NCBI RefSeq assembly: GCF_038024105.1
Contig: NZ_CP150661.1
Coordinates: 992,001 to 1,056,000, forward strand
DNA from: Polaribacter butkevichii
GTDB taxonomy: Bacteria > Bacteroidota > Bacteroidia > Flavobacteriales > Flavobacteriaceae
Direction: 5' to 3'
Length of the DNA: 64,000 bases
Under the pieces are notes generated by a model, which saw only the letters and a list, made by a program, of their open reading frames with translations, was not told where the DNA came from and did not search any database. The translations under genes and the position numbers were made by a program. Shown here in pieces: positions 1-8,573 of this stretch. How positions within the stretch are numbered: the stretch's first letter is position 1; each line of letters begins with the position of its first letter.

Positions 1-1195
1 ACGCTGTTAAGCCTGAGAAATTTAAAGGTAAAGAACCTCCCATTTTACCAGTTTGTAAAGCTTCATTATTATCCCAAGGAATCCAAGTTAATTTACTCGT
101 AGCCGGATCATTGTATAAGAAATAGTTATGTGTCATTCTACCATACGTATCCCAGTTTTGAACCACTGTGTTTACTGCTAAATATTTTAAAAAGATGTCT
201 GTATCAAAAACAGCATCTAAACTGGTTCTCCAAGCTTCAGGATCTGAAGTTCTTGTACCATCATTTATAATTGTTAAAAGACTTTGTACATCAGAAAAAT
301 CTGCCTCATCTTCATTATTCTTTTTCACATATTCATCTTCATCAAAAGTTCCGCTTGCAAAACTTGCTGCATCTCCATCTGGTTTGTATAAGTTTCCGTC
401 ATCATCAGAAAATTGTGTATCTAAAACACTTCCATCTACTTCTTCAACTAAAGTATACAATCCAAAATACTGTGGTCCATCTCCATGATCTACATATAAG
501 GTGTAAAATGCGGTGTGAGATGCTGCTAAACCAGCATTTCTAAACACATCTGTGGCTACCTTTTCTCTTAACATAGAGCTATCATCATAATTATTTTTAA
601 GGCTTAATTTCTTAATTCCGTAAAAACGTTGATTCTTTATTTGAGGATAATCATCTTCAAACTCATCAAAATCTAATTTAAATGATAATTTTAAAATCCC
701 TGCTTCCCAACTGCTTTTTAAGCTAGAATTTCCTTTAAAACGCAAACCAACACGATACCATTCTTTCCCTTCATAAAACACTTCTCCTGGTACAAAAATA
801 GGGTCTTCATCTATATCAGTTGTAACAATACCAGGTCCCCCTGCTCCACCAGGACCACCAGCTCCTCCAGGTCCACCAGCAGAACTTCCTCCAAATGTGC
901 CGTAAAGGTTTTCCATATCATCTAACATGGTTTGCCAACGCTCTTCAGTAATTACAAAGTCTAACCTTTTTACTGTGTTGTCTTCAAAAACTTCGCTAAT
1001 ATTTGGGTCTACATCTTTACTATGTGTAGCTTCGGTCCAATCTATTGCTTCAAAATCTGTATCATCTATTACTACAGCAACTTCATTACTATCATCTGTG
1101 TCATCTACTGTAACATCAGAAACATCATCACTTGTACACGAAAAAATAAAAAGTGTAATCACAAATGAGAATAATTGAATTTTATAATTTTTCAT
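1..1195 (-). CDS. CotH-like lipoprotein, C-terminus off the window
   Basis: Partial gene; about 398 codons are present and the stop lies beyond the left edge. Translation from the ATG at 1195 gives a lipoprotein signal ending F-I-F-S-C (Cys20), then an Asp-rich linker and a Gly/Pro-rich stretch at about residues 102-121. A CotH-type domain follows, with recognisable segments such as NLYKPDGDAA and HNYFLYND followed by LTWIPWDNNEAL. The CotH family includes spore-coat protein kinases; in Bacteroidota the substrates are unknown. It is the last visible gene of the minus-strand run that begins with the sigma factor at 3218, and lies 43 bases after the EF-hand gene. Family assignment is confident, function is not. 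Confidence 0.8.
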   Translation of the reverse strand, partial: MKNYKIQLFSFVITLFIFSCTSDDVSDVTVDDTDDSNEVAVVIDDTDFEAIDWTEATHSKDVDPNISEVFEDNTVKRLDFVITEERWQTMLDDMENLYGTFGGSSAGGPGGAGGPGGAGGPGIVTTDIDEDPIFVPGEVFYEGKEWYRVGLRFKGNSSLKSSWEAGILKLSFKLDFDEFEDDYPQIKNQRFYGIKKLSLKNNYDDSSMLREKVATDVFRNAGLAASHTAFYTLYVDHGDGPQYFGLYTLVEEVDGSVLDTQFSDDDGNLYKPDGDAASFASGTFDEDEYVKKNNEDEADFSDVQSLLTIINDGTRTSDPEAWRTSLDAVFDTDIFLKYLAVNTVVQNWDTYGRMTHNYFLYNDPATSKLTWIPWDNNEALQTGKMGGSLPLNFSGLTA

Positions 1196-1238
1196 AATTA
1201 ATTGTTTGATTGATTTTTTTGATTCCTTTTTGTTATTC

Positions 1239-1532
1239 TTAATTTCTTGGTCTTTCTCTTCTTTCTGGTTTTGGGGCATCTTTCAGTTCTTTTTCTGAGA
1301 TAAAACCATCTTCATTGGTATCTATTTTTTTAAAATCTTTTGCCAAAGGCCCTTTTACTTCTTTTTGAGAAATTTTACCATCTTCATTAGCATCAAACTC
1401 TTTTAAAAGTTGTTTAAATGTTGGTGGTCCTTTTGGTTTTTCATCAGAATTGCCTGCTTGTGCAAAAGTTGATACTGATAAACCAAAAGAAACTATTAAT
1501 ACTGCTAAAATTTTATTTGTTGATTTTTTCAT
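1239..1532 (-). CDS. Secreted EF-hand calcium-binding protein
   Basis: A 97-residue protein with an N-terminal signal peptide ending at about A-Q-A (residue 26). Two canonical EF-hand loops are visible, DANEDGKISQKE and DTNEDGFISEKE, each with Asp/Asn/Asp/Lys-or-Phe spacing and a closing Glu, so a paired calcium-binding unit is expected in the periplasm or outside the cell. The C-terminus is basic and Pro/Arg-rich. It sits between a Spy-like protein gene and the CotH-like gene, all on the minus strand, which suggests the same regulon. The stem-loop at 1705-1730 separates it from the Spy-like gene, so it may have its own promoter. Confidence 0.8.
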   Translation of the reverse strand: MKKSTNKILAVLIVSFGLSVSTFAQAGNSDEKPKGPPTFKQLLKEFDANEDGKISQKEVKGPLAKDFKKIDTNEDGFISEKELKDAPKPERRERPRN

Positions 1533-1704
1533 TTTAAATATATTTATTAAGTTTATATACCTTTAGATGCAAGCACTTTTAAAAACTTGTGCACGTTAAC
1601 TTTACTTTAACATATCTAATTAAAAAATAGTAGCCCTATAAACTAAAGCATTAATTTTATTATAAAACACTTTAAAAATTAACTTCATTATTGTCAAAAA
1701 AAAA

Positions 1705-1730
1705 AATCCAAAGCAGTTAAGATTTGGATT
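1705..1730 (-). terminator. Rho-independent terminator after the Spy-like gene
   Basis: AATCCAAA (1705-1712) pairs with TTTGGATT (1723-1730) around a 10-base loop. It is flanked by A and T runs on both sides, so it could work in either direction. It lies just past the end of the gene that stops at 1762. Confidence 0.75.
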
Positions 1731-1761
1731 TTTTTTTAAAATTAAAATACGGATAAATATA

Positions 1762-2250
1762 TTATCTCGGTGGTGGCATTCTATCGTTATCATGAGGAGG
1801 AGGCATCCTACCATCATTTGGCGGCATTCTATCTCCGCCTCTTATTGCTTCTTTAATTATTTCATCAAACTTTTGCACTTGATCTGCTGTACAAATATCT
1901 CTTACCTGTTTAAAAAATGAAAAAACTTCTGCATCTTTTTTGGCTTGTATAAGTCCAATTTTTGTGGTTAAAGAATCAATTGTAAAGTTTTCTTTATTAA
2001 AGCCATCAAATAAAAAATCTTTTTGATCTTTAAGCTGATCTTCTAGACCTCTCATTACCTGTCTATGCGCTGTATCTAAAGTTCTAAATGCCGCTTTTTG
2101 AGTTTCGGTAAACCTCAATTGCTCTGTTAAAAAATTTCTTGTCGGATTATTTCTTTGATTTTCATGGGGCTTTTTTACCACCATAAAAATTAATACACCA
2201 TTTAATAGTAATAATAAAATAAGAAGAATTGGAAGTAATTTTGATTTCAT
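1762..2250 (-). CDS. Spy/CpxP-like membrane-anchored periplasmic protein
   Basis: A 162-residue protein with one N-terminal membrane segment (about 4-25) and a helical, charged periplasmic part containing FTETQKAAFRTLD. This resembles the LTxxQ-type helices of the Spy/CpxP/heavy-metal-resistance (CnrX-like) group. The last 25 residues are Pro-rich with three R-M-P-P units separated by Asp/Asn. Known members act as periplasmic chaperones or metal/envelope-stress sensors. It starts 5 bases after the single-pass protein gene at 2256-2579 and is cotranscribed with the sigma factor. The family match is by pattern, so the call is moderate. Confidence 0.65.
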   Translation of the reverse strand: MKSKLLPILLILLLLLNGVLIFMVVKKPHENQRNNPTRNFLTEQLRFTETQKAAFRTLDTAHRQVMRGLEDQLKDQKDFLFDGFNKENFTIDSLTTKIGLIQAKKDAEVFSFFKQVRDICTADQVQKFDEIIKEAIRGGDRMPPNDGRMPPPHDNDRMPPPR

Positions 2251-2255
2251 AACTT

Positions 2256-2579
2256 TTAATTTAAAATAGAACTGCTATCTGATTGTAAAGAGTATTCTTG
2301 CGCAAACGTTTTAATGTCTGAATTAGAACTAGTACTTTGTGACGAATTGTTAAAAGCATAAAAAATAGTTCCGAAATTTAATAACAATATAACACTCAAA
2401 GTTGCCAATTGCAATTGCGGTGTAAACCAAGAAAAAACAGGTTGTTTCACTTCCTTTTCAGCTTGTATTTTTTGCAAAACCTTATGCTTAAAAAAGTGAT
2501 TTACCTCTACCTTTTCTATAGCTTCTAATGATTTAAAAGTATCATCTACTTGCTGGTTTATGTCTTTTTTAGTTTTCAT
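2256..2579 (-). CDS. Single-pass membrane protein, possible anti-sigma factor
   Basis: A 107-residue protein with a cytoplasmic, Lys/Glu-rich N-terminal half, one membrane segment at about residues 56-75 and a short Ser-rich outside tail. It has no zinc-binding HxxxCxxC motif. Its place directly after an ECF sigma factor gene (60-base gap) and its topology fit an anti-sigma role, as is common for ECF operons. No sequence motif proves this. Homologous small proteins in flavobacterial sigma/Spy operons are usually left as hypothetical. Confidence 0.6.
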   Translation of the reverse strand: MKTKKDINQQVDDTFKSLEAIEKVEVNHFFKHKVLQKIQAEKEVKQPVFSWFTPQLQLATLSVILLLNFGTIFYAFNNSSQSTSSNSDIKTFAQEYSLQSDSSSILN

Positions 2580-2639
2580 TTTTTTGTGTTCTTAAAACAA
2601 TACTATTTATTTAGATGCTAGAAATTATAAAAACTTGCA

Positions 2640-3218
2640 CTAATTTTCTGATTTATAAAAATTTTCTAATTTTTCTTGTAATCCTTTCTTTGCTCGAAAC
2701 ATTAAAGACTCTACTGACGACAAGCTTTTACCTGTAATTCCTACAATTTCTTGATAGCTTTTATCATCAATCTTTGCCAAGGTAAAAACAACTCTTTGTG
2801 CTTCTGGCAAGGTATTTATAGCCTTAAAGATGATGGCAGATTTTTCTTGATTCTCTAATAAAATTCCTGGATGATTAACTTCTGTAAAATAACTGGTTTT
2901 ATCTAAAGGTATTTCATTACCTAAAATTGTTTGCATAAACGCAAACCTTTTTTTAGTATTCTTTTTTCTGATAAATTCTAAACACTTATTGGTTGCTATT
3001 TTATAAATCCAAGTAGATAATTTAGAATCTCCTTTAAATTTATTTATCGACTTAAACACTTCTAAAAAAACTTCTTGCGCAACATCTTCTGCATCTTCTT
3101 TATTAGGAATAAAGGAAATACAGGTACCAAAAACTTTCTGCTGATAATCATCTAAAAGTTGACCAAATGCGGCTTGTTTTCCGGCTTGTAATTCTACGAT
3201 AAAAGATTTTTCGTTCAA
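2640..3218 (-). CDS. ECF-type RNA polymerase sigma factor
   Basis: A 192-residue sigma-70 family protein. Region 2 (about residues 18-85) contains the core-binding helix NKEDAEDVAQEVFLEVFK and the -10-reading segment ending in STWIYKIATNKCLEFIR. Region 4 (about 130-182) contains LPEAQRVVFTLAKIDDKSYQEI and a helix-turn-helix. Regions 1 and 3 are absent, as in the ECF group. It heads an operon with a membrane protein and a Spy-like protein, which suggests control of an envelope or metal stress response, possibly including the EF-hand and CotH genes downstream. The regulon itself is inferred. Confidence 0.9.
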   Translation of the reverse strand: MNEKSFIVELQAGKQAAFGQLLDDYQQKVFGTCISFIPNKEDAEDVAQEVFLEVFKSINKFKGDSKLSTWIYKIATNKCLEFIRKKNTKKRFAFMQTILGNEIPLDKTSYFTEVNHPGILLENQEKSAIIFKAINTLPEAQRVVFTLAKIDDKSYQEIVGITGKSLSSVESLMFRAKKGLQEKLENFYKSEN

Positions 3219-3251
3219 AAGGGGTAATTTATCAAAAAGTAAACATACAAA

Positions 3252-3279
3252 AAAAGACTGCTTCTTAAAACAGTCTTTT
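3252..3279 (-). terminator. Terminator after the MscS gene
   Basis: AAAAGACTG (3252-3260) pairs with CAGTCTTTT (3271-3279) around a 10-base loop. It lies between the end of the mscS-type gene (3302) and the start of the sigma gene (3218) and insulates the sigma operon. Confidence 0.85.
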
Positions 3280-3301
3280 CTAAATATTATGTCTATAAAA
3301 T

Positions 3302-4132
3302 TTATTTTGTCATGGTAACCACACGTTGTGGTAAAGGTGCTTCGTAATTTGCATTACCAAGAGCTTGTACAATTTCTTGTCTTGTATCCCAATAAACATC
3401 CCAATAATTCTCACAATTTGCATAAGGTAATGCTAACAATTCTACACTATTAACGCCTAAATTATTTACAGCAACTCTTGGTGCATTTGCCCCTTCTTGT
3501 AAAACATTTTTATCTTTTTTAAGTACATCTAAAACAATTTGTTTAGCTTTTTCAATATCCGAACCATATCTAATAGCAAACGGCATGTCTATACGTAAAT
3601 TACCTATTTTAGTTAAATTGGTAATTTTATTTGATGTAATTGCAGAGTTTGGAATAATTTCTGTTTCATTTTGAAACGTTTCTATAACTGTAACAAAAAC
3701 AGAAATTTCTTTTACAAAACCAAATGCTCCATTTGTTTTAATTAAATCTCCCACCTTAAATGGTTTAAAAATAAGCAACATAATACCAGAAGCAATATGC
3801 CCTAAAGAACCATTAAAAGCCGCACCAATTGCTAAACCAACACCTGCTAATAAAGCTGCAAAAGAAGCCATCGGTAAACCTACAATTCCTGCAATAGAAA
3901 TAATTAATAATAATTTTAAAATAAACCCAATAGTTGTTAATAGAAAAGGTTGTAAAGTTTCGTCTAATTTTGTTTTTTCAAACGCTTTAGAGATTCCTTT
4001 CATAATCATCCTAATAATCCATAACCCTATAATTAAGGCTGCGATAGCACCAATTAATTGAAGTCCCCAATCTGCTAAACCTGAAGAAATTGAATTGTAA
4101 AAATTTTTTAAAGCTTCTGTTGTTGTTTCCAT
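3302..4132 (-). CDS. Small-conductance mechanosensitive channel (MscS family)
   Basis: A 276-residue protein of the short, E. coli-type MscS form. Three membrane segments lie in the first 120 residues. The third (about 92-118) is the Ala/Gly-rich pore helix, with segments AALLAGVGLAIGAAF and GSLGHIASG, followed by the KPFKVGD entry into the beta domain. The C-terminal alpha/beta cytoplasmic domain ends in VTMTK. These channels open on hypo-osmotic stress in the inner membrane. The gene has its own candidate promoter and terminator, so it is probably monocistronic. Confidence 0.95.
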   Translation of the reverse strand: METTTEALKNFYNSISSGLADWGLQLIGAIAALIIGLWIIRMIMKGISKAFEKTKLDETLQPFLLTTIGFILKLLLIISIAGIVGLPMASFAALLAGVGLAIGAAFNGSLGHIASGIMLLIFKPFKVGDLIKTNGAFGFVKEISVFVTVIETFQNETEIIPNSAITSNKITNLTKIGNLRIDMPFAIRYGSDIEKAKQIVLDVLKKDKNVLQEGANAPRVAVNNLGVNSVELLALPYANCENYWDVYWDTRQEIVQALGNANYEAPLPQRVVTMTK

Positions 4133-4164
4133 TTTATTTTTTTTGATTTTTTTGAAATTTGTTT

Positions 4165-4172
4165 CAAAATTA
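4165..4172 (-). promoter_or_regulatory. Candidate -7 element for the MscS gene
   Basis: On the minus strand the sequence reads TAATTTTG, matching the Bacteroidetes -7 pattern TAnnTTTG, 32 bases before the ATG at 4132. No clear -33 TTG is present, so this is moderate. Confidence 0.5.
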
Positions 4173-4247
4173 TGACCCTATTTTCTTTAAAAAGTCACTC
4201 TACAAAATATTTAGAGTAGATTTTTAAAAAAGAAAAATAAGAATATG

Positions 4248-4255
4248 TATCTTTG
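4248..4255 (+). promoter_or_regulatory. Candidate -7 element upstream of the small Cys protein
   Basis: TATCTTTG matches TAnnTTTG and lies 17 bases before the ATG at 4273. The -33 region is not convincing. Confidence 0.6.
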
Positions 4256-4272
4256 TAATACAATTATTTATT

Positions 4273-4476
4273 ATGAAATTAATATTTATTACTATAGGTT
4301 TATTAGCAGTTGGTGTTGCTGGGATTGCTATTAAAATTTGGGCAAAAAAAGATGGTAAATTTGCAGGTACTTGTGCAAGTCAAAACCCAGTGTTAAACAA
4401 AACCGGAGAACCTTGTGGCTTTTGCGGAAAAGCTCCTGATCAGTTTGATTCTTGTGCCGAACCACAACATAATTAA
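4273..4476 (+). CDS. Small membrane or secreted protein with four cysteines
   Basis: A 67-residue protein with an N-terminal hydrophobic segment (residues 2-20) followed by IWAKKDGKFAGTCASQ and a Cys motif, PCGFCGK plus a final Cys near residue 61. Very similar short proteins are, from memory, widespread in Flavobacteriia and annotated as membrane or secreted proteins of unknown role. The CxxC pair could bind metal or be redox active, but this is inference. It is 15 bases upstream of the glycosyltransferase gene and probably leads that transcript. Confidence 0.75.
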   Translation: MKLIFITIGLLAVGVAGIAIKIWAKKDGKFAGTCASQNPVLNKTGEPCGFCGKAPDQFDSCAEPQHN

Positions 4477-4491
4477 TTCCTTTTTTTCTGA

Positions 4492-5595
4492 ATGATTTTA
4501 TCTGTACTTTTCTACTTATTTGTAGTATTTACAGGAATTCAGCTTGTCTATTATTTTATTTTTTCTTCATTTTTATTTGACACAAAAAAAGATAAAAAAA
4601 AAGACGTTGATATTCCTATTTCCGTTATTGTTTGCGCAAAAAATGAAGCTGAAAATCTAAAAAAATTTTTACCTTCAATTTTAAACCAAGCATATACCAA
4701 TTTCGAAGTTATTTTAATTGATGACGCTTCTTCTGATGAAACTGCTGAAGTAATGGCATCTTTTAAAGAGAAACACGATAATATTAAAATTATTAGTGTT
4801 GAAAACATTGAAGCTTTTTGGGGAAATAAAAAATACGCACTTACTCTAGGTATTAAAGGTGCAAAAAATGATCATTTACTATTTACAGATGCAGATTGCA
4901 AACCAGTATCTAAATACTGGATTTCTGAAATGGTTAGAAATTTCACTAAAGAAAAAACCATTATTTTAGGATATGGTAAATATAAAAAGGAAAAATCATT
5001 GGTAAACCTTTTTGTAAGATTCGAAACCCTATTAACTGCCATTCAGTATTTTAGTTATGCAAAATTAGGTGCTCCTTATATGGGGGTTGGTAGAAATTTA
5101 GCCTATCATAGGTCTGAGTTTTTTAATGTAAAAGGTTTTATAAATCACATACATATTAAATCTGGAGATGATGATTTATTTATTCAAGATGCTGCCACTA
5201 AAGAAAACACCACGTTTTCTATCTCTAAAAAAAGTTTTACAGAATCACTAGCCCCAAAAAGCTTTGCAGAATGGTTTCAACAAAAAAGAAGACACATTTC
5301 TACATCTAAACATTATAAAACAAAACACAAATTCTTTTTAGGTTTCTTTTTTGTAACAAAGGTTTTCTTTTATCTTTTAGCAATCATTCTATTTTTCTTG
5401 TATTCTTGGAAAATTATATTACCCATCTTTTTAACCTATTATCTGGTTCAATTTATTGTGATAGGATTTTCTTCAAAAAAATTGAACGAACCAACCATTA
5501 CTTATTTTTTACCTTTTTTAGAAATAGGCTTACTAATTTTCCAATTTTCGATATTTATCACTAATTTGTCGTCAAAACCAAATCATTGGAAATAA
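4492..5595 (+). CDS. Family 2 glycosyltransferase, membrane-bound
   Basis: A 367-residue protein with one N-terminal membrane segment (1-22). The GT-A domain starts at about residue 41 (PISVIVCAKNEAENLKKFL) and has the conserved VILIDDASSDET, then FTDADCKP as the DxD-like sugar-nucleotide site near 127, GDDDLFIQD near 225 and QQKRRH near 262. Two or three membrane helices close the protein. This layout is that of processive or lipid-linked GT2 enzymes acting at the inner membrane; donor and acceptor are unknown. Its last codons overlap the TTG start of the sigma-factor gene, showing translational coupling. Confidence 0.9.
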   Translation: MILSVLFYLFVVFTGIQLVYYFIFSSFLFDTKKDKKKDVDIPISVIVCAKNEAENLKKFLPSILNQAYTNFEVILIDDASSDETAEVMASFKEKHDNIKIISVENIEAFWGNKKYALTLGIKGAKNDHLLFTDADCKPVSKYWISEMVRNFTKEKTIILGYGKYKKEKSLVNLFVRFETLLTAIQYFSYAKLGAPYMGVGRNLAYHRSEFFNVKGFINHIHIKSGDDDLFIQDAATKENTTFSISKKSFTESLAPKSFAEWFQQKRRHISTSKHYKTKHKFFLGFFFVTKVFFYLLAIILFFLYSWKIILPIFLTYYLVQFIVIGFSSKKLNEPTITYFLPFLEIGLLIFQFSIFITNLSSKPNHWK

Positions 5596-6149
5596 ACGAT
5601 TCTAAACTAGAAATAAACATATCTAAAGCCAAAAGTGGAAATCAATCTGCTTTTAGGTATTTATTAGATACTTTTTGGTCTGCAGTTTATAATTATCAAT
5701 TAAAACGTACGCAAAGCGAAAACGAAGCAGAAGATATTACTATTCAAACCTTTTCTAAAGCTTTTGATAAAATTAATACGTTTGACGAAAAATATGTTTT
5801 TAAAACTTGGCTTATTGCCATTTCTAAAAATGTTCATATCGATTTATTACGGAAAAAAAATATTTCTATCGCTGCAGATACTTCTAAAGAGCAAGAAGAA
5901 AAAGCTTATTTAGTGGTTGATGAAAGCCCTACCCCAGAAGACAAAATTATTACCGAACAAAATTTAGCAAAATTGTTAAGAGACATCAAACAATTAAAAC
6001 CTAAATATCAAGAAGTAATTCAGTTACGTTATTTTCAAGAATTATCTTACAAAGAAATTTCAGAACAAATTAACGAACCTATGAATAACGTAAAAGTAAA
6101 ATTATTAAGAGCAAAAAAATTATTAGCGGAGATCATTAAAAAATCTTAA
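5586..6149 (+). CDS. ECF-type sigma factor, TTG start
   Basis: A 187-residue sigma-70 family protein. Region 2 contains SENEAEDITIQTFSKAFDKI and FKTWLIAISKNVHIDLLR; region 4 contains LKPKYQEVIQLRYFQELSYK and a C-terminal recognition helix. There is no ATG near the start. The frame opens at TTG 5586, ten bases inside the end of the glycosyltransferase gene. No anti-sigma gene follows; the next gene is a transporter 3 bases away. The target genes cannot be read from the sequence. Confidence 0.88.
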   Translation: MEINDSKLEINISKAKSGNQSAFRYLLDTFWSAVYNYQLKRTQSENEAEDITIQTFSKAFDKINTFDEKYVFKTWLIAISKNVHIDLLRKKNISIAADTSKEQEEKAYLVVDESPTPEDKIITEQNLAKLLRDIKQLKPKYQEVIQLRYFQELSYKEISEQINEPMNNVKVKLLRAKKLLAEIIKKS

Positions 6150-6152
6150 GCT

Positions 6153-7388
6153 ATGAAAAAATCCTTCTTACACTCTTTAGGACCAGGGTTATTATTTGCA
6201 GGCGCTGCTATAGGTGTTTCTCATTTAGTACAGTCTACCAGAGCTGGGGCAGAATTTGGCTTTGGTTTACTATGGGCATTGTTGCTAGTGCATATCTTTA
6301 AATATCCTTTTTTTCAATTTGGTCCACGTTATGCGGCTGCAACAGGAGAAACCCTACTAGAAGGCTACAAAAAATTAGGAAAAGGTGTTTTAATAACATA
6401 CTACATTCTTAATTTTGCAACTATGTTTACCATACAAGCAGCGGTAACAATTGTTACTGCTGGTTTAGCATCGCAACTTTTTGGCATTACCAATGATTTA
6501 GTTTTGTGGTCTACCTTAATTATGTTTATCAGTTTGATATTCTTAGTAGTTGGTAAATATAGATTGTTAGATAATTTAATGAAGTTTATCATCATTATTT
6601 TAACTCTTAGCACCATTTTGGCAGTAAGTATTGCTTTGTTTAATACTAAAGATACTTTTGATGTTACTCAGATTATTCCATCTGGAGCCGTAGAACTTAC
6701 TTTTTTAATTGCTTTTTTAGGATGGATGCCTGCACCCTTAGATGTTTCTATTTGGCATTCTATTTGGTCTGTAGAAAAAGACAAAACAAACGTTATAAAA
6801 ACCAAAAGAACAGCAGCTGTTTTTGATTTTAATGTTGGTTATATAGCCACTTTATTTTTAGGTATTTGCTTTGTGCTTTTAGGTGCTTTGGTAATGTATA
6901 AATCCGGAGAAACATTTTCTAATAAAGGAGGTGTCTTTGCTTCTCAATTGATTTATCTATACACAAAAAATTTAGGTAATTTTTCTTATCTACTTATTGC
7001 TATTGCTGCTTTTACAACCATGTTTAGCACTACAATTACAACCATGGATGCTTCTCCTAGGGCAATGAATAGAACTACAAAACTATTATTTAATAAGACG
7101 TTTAAATTTGGATATTGGTTTTGGATCATCACCTTGTTTTTAGGCACTTTTTTAATCTTAAAATATTTTATGGATGATATGGGGCTACTTATAAAAATAG
7201 CCACTATTTTATCTTTTTTAACAGCGCCTTTTTACGCCATTTTAAACTACAAATTAATTACAGGTAAACACACTCCTAAAGAACATCAACCAGGTATTTA
7301 TTTAAGAATCTTAAGTATTGCCGGCATTGTCTTCTTAATCGGATTTAGTATTTGGTTTTTAAGCAGTATTTCAAACTTTTCTTCGTAA
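6153..7388 (+). CDS. Divergent Nramp-family transporter
   Basis: A 411-residue protein with about 11 membrane segments and the overall Nramp order: [20 protein letters not shown] in segment 1, a long segment 6 region with [12 protein letters not shown], and a conserved [12 protein letters not shown] stretch near residue 300. Classical Nramp manganese/iron transporters use DPGN in segment 1 and MPH in segment 6 to bind metal. Here these places read AAIG-V-S and MPA, so both signatures are missing. Substrate is therefore uncertain, although annotation pipelines would call it a divalent metal transporter. It starts 3 bases after the sigma gene and 25 bases before lipA. Confidence 0.8.
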   Translation: MKKSFLHSLGPGLLFAGAAIGVSHLVQSTRAGAEFGFGLLWALLLVHIFKYPFFQFGPRYAAATGETLLEGYKKLGKGVLITYYILNFATMFTIQAAVTIVTAGLASQLFGITNDLVLWSTLIMFISLIFLVVGKYRLLDNLMKFIIIILTLSTILAVSIALFNTKDTFDVTQIIPSGAVELTFLIAFLGWMPAPLDVSIWHSIWSVEKDKTNVIKTKRTAAVFDFNVGYIATLFLGICFVLLGALVMYKSGETFSNKGGVFASQLIYLYTKNLGNFSYLLIAIAAFTTMFSTTITTMDASPRAMNRTTKLLFNKTFKFGYWFWIITLFLGTFLILKYFMDDMGLLIKIATILSFLTAPFYAILNYKLITGKHTPKEHQPGIYLRILSIAGIVFLIGFSIWFLSSISNFSS

Positions 7389-7413
7389 ATTTGTTTTTCA
7401 ATTTAGAAATAAA

Positions 7414-8283
7414 ATGGCAATAGAATCTGTAATACTTCCAGAAAAACAAAAAAAACCCAAATGGCTACGTGTAAAATTACCTGTGGGTAAAAAATACACC
7501 GAATTAAGGTCTTTGGTAGATAAATATAAACTGAATACCATTTGTACTAGTGGAAGCTGCCCAAACATGGGAGAATGTTGGGGAGAAGGAACTGCTACAT
7601 TTATGATTTTAGGTAATATCTGTACACGTTCTTGTGGTTTTTGCGGTGTAAAAACCGGAAGACCAGAAACCGTAGAATGGGATGAACCAGAAAAAGTAGC
7701 TCGTTCTATAAAATTAATGAGCATTAAACATGCTGTTATAACTTCTGTTGATAGAGACGATTTAAAAGATGGTGGATCTATTATATGGGCAGAAACCGTA
7801 GATGCTATTCGTAGAGCAAACCCTAAGACAACTTTAGAAACTTTAATTCCAGATTTTCAAGGAAACACTAAACAAATAGATAGAGTTATAGAAGTGCATC
7901 CAGAAGTAGTTTCTCATAATATGGAAACTGTAAGAAGGTTAACGAGAGAAGTTAGAATTCAGGCGAAGTACGATAGAAGTTTAGGTGTTTTAAAATACTT
8001 AAAAGAAAAAGGCATGCGTACTAAAACAGGTTTAATGCTTGGTTTAGGAGAAAAAGAAGAAGAAGTAATACAAACCATGAAAGATTTACGTGCAGTAAAC
8101 TGCGATATTCTTACTATTGGTCAATATTTACAACCTACTAAAAATCATTTACCTGTTCTAGAATTTATTACTCCAGAGCAATTTAAAAAATACGAAACTT
8201 TAGGCTTAGAAATGGGCTTTATGTACGTAGAAAGTGGAGCATTAGTTCGTTCTTCTTATAAAGCACATAAACACGCGGTATAA
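7414..8283 (+). CDS. lipA: Lipoyl synthase
   Basis: A 289-residue radical-SAM enzyme that inserts two sulfurs into protein-bound octanoyl groups to make lipoyl cofactors for 2-oxoacid dehydrogenases and the glycine cleavage system. Both iron-sulfur sites are visible: the auxiliary-cluster cysteines in [12 protein letters not shown] (about residues 47-58) and the radical-SAM motif CTRSCGFC (about 70-77). The conserved RSSY near the C-terminus (VRSSYKAHK) donates the serine ligand to the auxiliary cluster. Length and motifs are those of the standard family. Confidence 0.97.
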   Translation: MAIESVILPEKQKKPKWLRVKLPVGKKYTELRSLVDKYKLNTICTSGSCPNMGECWGEGTATFMILGNICTRSCGFCGVKTGRPETVEWDEPEKVARSIKLMSIKHAVITSVDRDDLKDGGSIIWAETVDAIRRANPKTTLETLIPDFQGNTKQIDRVIEVHPEVVSHNMETVRRLTREVRIQAKYDRSLGVLKYLKEKGMRTKTGLMLGLGEKEEEVIQTMKDLRAVNCDILTIGQYLQPTKNHLPVLEFITPEQFKKYETLGLEMGFMYVESGALVRSSYKAHKHAV

Positions 8284-8348
8284 CACTTATAACTTAATAA
8301 CACTTTTGCTAAAAGTTTAATATATTAGCATTATAACCCAGTAAATTT

Positions 8349-8372
8349 AACGATTCTCAATAGATAGTCGTT
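8349..8372 (+). terminator. Weak terminator after lipA
   Basis: AACGA (8349-8353) pairs with TCGTT (8368-8372), followed by eight T in total. The stem is only 5 bp, so this is a weak call, but it is the only terminator-like site just after lipA. Confidence 0.4.
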
Positions 8373-8430
8373 TTTTTTATAAAATAACCGTAAAAAGACT
8401 TTTAAATTATCATATCAGCATTTAATGTTT

Positions 8431-8545
8431 TATTTTTGTAGGGTACTTTAAAAGGTACCCTAAAAACAACTTGATATACTGTTTTTATGCATAAATTTGA
8501 ATTAATTAATAAAAAAACCATCTCAAAATGAGATGGTTTTTTTAT
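8431..8545 (+). ncRNA. Candidate small RNA with its own promoter and terminator
   Basis: A -7 element, TATTTTTG (8431-8438), is followed at once by a hairpin, AGGGTAC (8440-8446) with GTACCCT (8455-8461). After an AU-rich linker comes the strong terminator at 8511-8543. No reading frame lies between. The arrangement would give a transcript of about 100 bases. There is no good -33 element and no known RNA family is recognised, so it is only a candidate. Confidence 0.35.
8511..8543. terminator. Strong bidirectional terminator, pheT and lipA side
   Basis: A perfect 15-bp stem runs from 8511 to 8525 and from 8529 to 8543 with an AAA loop. The core is CCATCTCA/TGAGATGG flanked by seven A and seven T, so it works on both strands. 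It lies 31 bases past the end of pheT. Confidence 0.9.
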
Positions 8546-8573
8546 TACACTATATTTAAAGAATACCTTATAA

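Noticed and set aside
168..1178. Three plus-strand frames over the left end
   Set aside because: They are antisense to the CotH-like gene, whose minus-strand translation is continuous and has clear family motifs.
1620..1817. A 65-residue minus-strand frame after the Spy-like gene
   Set aside because: It overlaps both the Spy-like gene and its terminator, and has a composition typical of AT-rich non-coding sequence.
4551..4808. An 85-residue minus-strand frame inside the glycosyltransferase gene
   Set aside because: It is the antisense shadow of a gene with clear GT2 motifs.
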